DNA of 35,379 bases from Acidobacteriota bacterium (lineage in GTDB: Bacteria; Acidobacteriota; Blastocatellia; Pyrinomonadales; Pyrinomonadaceae), in contig JAOAPY010000027.1 of NCBI GenBank assembly GCA_025463135.1, forward strand, positions 1 to 35,379, in the 5' to 3' direction. Below the pieces are notes generated by a model. The model ran no database searches, had not been told where the DNA came from, and saw nothing but the letters and a program-made list of their open reading frames with translations. Shown one piece after another: positions 33,998-35,379 of the stretch (within the stretch, counting starts at the first letter, position 1; each line of letters opens with the position of its first letter). The translations under genes and the position numbers were made by a program.

Positions 33998-34189
33998 ATA
34001 GCTGAGCGGGGCCTGATACTACCAACGCAAGCAGGCACACGATGTCATTCTTCGTTAGGTGTCTCGGAGTTAATCTACGCAGCTTCCCGTGTGCTCCAAA
34101 CTAGCGAAATAGGCTGGTACAAATACACCCTTTAACGACCGTATCGGCTGCAGCTGCTACGGATTTGCGTGTATCCACTGCCCACCGAC
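33998..34189. other. Convergent intergenic gap
   Basis: A 192-bp gap between convergent genes. It has one GTTAGGT (34054-34060) fitting an integron core site and CCAAC 25 bases before it, but no good pairing arms. A short palindrome-like block CGTA-GCTGCAGC-TACG lies around 34140-34160. No clear terminator is visible. Confidence 0.35.
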
Positions 34190-35379
34190 TCAGTAGCGCA
34201 TCTCCATGCCCTTCTCAATGTCCTGGGCGAGTTTGGCTCCCATGCGACTAACGATCATCGAGATGGCTTGCAGCTTGGCAGAATCCACGGCAGCTGTGTG
34301 ACTGATCTCGGCACCGCTCATCCGTCCGGTGAATTCAACCTGGGTAGCCTGATTATTGATTCCTAATGCCGTCCTATGTCCGGCGATGGAGGTTCCAGCG
34401 GCAGCGTACGCAGCTCCAGCCGATTCCTTGCCTTGTTGCATGGAGATAGCGGCCATCCGGTCACCAGTTTCGCGGTCAACTCTTTGCGCCTCAGTAAAGT
34501 TTTGCGTGGCGTTGGCGTTCATACCAGCCGTCGAATCTATCCGCGCGGCGTCGTAACCTCGTTGATGTAGAGTAAGCGGCAATGCGCCGTACTTACCGCC
34601 CGATGCTGTAGACACGGTTCCAGCGACGCCTTCGCGAATGAGATCGATAGGTCCGCCAAGTAACGGGATATCACCCAAGCCTCTTGACCACTCTTGTTTA
34701 CGCCCAACTTGCGAATCTGTGTTAGCTTCTCGCGCTTGGCGCGTGCTGACTGTGTTGTTATCTCTGATGGAACGATCGGTGCCTACCCGCGACATCTGCT
34801 CGTTGTAGCCAACAATGCCACGGCTGGCACTCCCAAATGTGGTGTAGGCCTGACTCGCGCCGGCACGACCCGCAGCCATGGCCGCGCCGGCGGTCGCTTG
34901 TGCCGTGGAGAGCGCCGAAGCTCTGCCCGCAACAAACCCAGCCTGATTTCGCAGCATCCCAGATTCTCTATTGGCCCTAGCCTCTGTGGTCTGCGCATCG
35001 TATTGGCCTTGCGCCTGCGTGTTCTGCGCGGTCTGATTTATCGAGGCCGCCGCCGTGGTGCTATAGGCTTCGACACCGGTTCCAATAATCATCGCCGCGA
35101 ATTGCGACATCGCCGCCGAGACGCCTTCATAGATTTGGCCCATTGAGAAGCGATAGGCCAAGTATGGCGAGATCCATAAGCAGCCACCGGCAATCGTCAT
35201 CATGAAAGCGGCAATCGCTACTGTGTACACCGGCGAGGCGAAGTTGCTCTTAATGGCGTACATCGAAGCGTAGTCCCAGTTGTAGAGCGGTTCCGAATCG
35301 CCCAGGGCCATAGCCATGTTGCCGAAGAGATAAGCGAGCGCGCGAATGAAATAACTCACTGCGGGCCATATCAAAGTCA
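34190..35379 (-). CDS. Membrane protein, possibly of a conjugation system (5' end missing)
   Basis: The reading frame stays open to the right edge of the window, so the true start lies outside; at least 394 residues are present. The visible N-terminal part has two hydrophobic stretches (about 1-25 and 45-75, VYTVAIAAFMMTIAGGCLWISPYL). The remaining 300 residues are hydrophilic, rich in Ala, Gln, Thr and Gly, with few hydrophobic runs, and probably form an extended helical domain. This layout resembles large inner-membrane proteins of type IV secretion or conjugative systems (TraG-N/VirB6/TrbL-like), but no signature motif is decisive. Its presence near ArdC and a DarB-like protein fits a conjugative element. 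The family assignment is tentative. Confidence 0.5.
   Translation of the reverse strand, partial: TLIWPAVSYFIRALAYLFGNMAMALGDSEPLYNWDYASMYAIKSNFASPVYTVAIAAFMMTIAGGCLWISPYLAYRFSMGQIYEGVSAAMSQFAAMIIGTGVEAYSTTAAASINQTAQNTQAQGQYDAQTTEARANRESGMLRNQAGFVAGRASALSTAQATAGAAMAAGRAGASQAYTTFGSASRGIVGYNEQMSRVGTDRSIRDNNTVSTRQAREANTDSQVGRKQEWSRGLGDIPLLGGPIDLIREGVAGTVSTASGGKYGALPLTLHQRGYDAARIDSTAGMNANATQNFTEAQRVDRETGDRMAAISMQQGKESAGAAYAAAGTSIAGHRTALGINNQATQVEFTGRMSGAEISHTAAVDSAKLQAISMIVSRMGAKLAQDIEKGMEMRY

Noticed and set aside
33998-34189. Full attC site after the phosphoesterase gene
   Set aside because: GTTAGGT fits a core site but the expected complementary arms are missing.
1-35379. tRNA or rRNA genes
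   Set aside because: I saw no cloverleaf-like or rRNA-like stretch; a tRNAscan or covariance search would be needed to exclude one fully.

Overview
The window reads as an accessory region of a bacterial genome or large plasmid. It was probably from a soil-type Acidobacteriota (Blastocatellia-like). That placement is inferred from the exported TPR-CHAT proteins with a PPC-like N-terminal domain and the ECF sigma/anti-sigma pair beside them; no rRNA or other phylogenetic marker is present.

Left part (about 0.15-21.6 kb), all on the minus strand. In order of transcription it holds two related small secreted proteins, an exported caspase-family peptidase with a DUF4384-like tail, one TPR-CHAT protease, an ECF-like sigma factor overlapping by one base with a single-pass membrane anti-sigma-like protein, then three more TPR-CHAT proteases (one with about 17-18 TPRs). 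Gaps are mostly under 75 bp. All five predicted proteases carry export signals and keep their His and Cys motifs. The anti-sigma-like protein has a periplasmic coiled coil and beta domain. Together this suggests a stress or danger circuit in which exported caspase-like proteases act on, or are controlled by, a membrane-tethered sigma switch. The parallel with type III-E CRISPR (TPR-CHAT Csx29, Csx30, RpoE) is conceptual only; no Cas gene or CRISPR array is present. Next to the last CHAT gene, at the left edge, are three 23-bp direct repeats, possibly the end of an IS21-like element or iterons.

Middle (21.7-28.2 kb). A two-blade WD40 mini-gene and a doubtful small ORF lie on the minus strand, followed by about 440 bp without a convincing gene. 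Then come two plus-strand genes: an ArdC-like antirestriction metallopeptidase and a 1491-residue N6-methyltransferase plus Strawberry-notch helicase, related in architecture to phage P1 DarB. They form an antirestriction module typical of conjugative elements and end in a clear hairpin terminator.

Right part (28.3-34.0 kb). Five plus-strand genes of unrelated type follow: a TM2 protein, two tandem paralogues sharing a membrane/PH-like half but with swapped C-termini, an FRG-domain protein of lower G+C, and a calcineurin-like metallophosphoesterase. Several gaps carry imperfect repeats with integron attC-like architecture, and the FRG gene is bracketed by a 33-bp direct repeat, which suggests cassette-like acquisition. 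The right edge holds a minus-strand membrane/Ala-Gln-rich protein, possibly of a conjugation system, cut by the window end.
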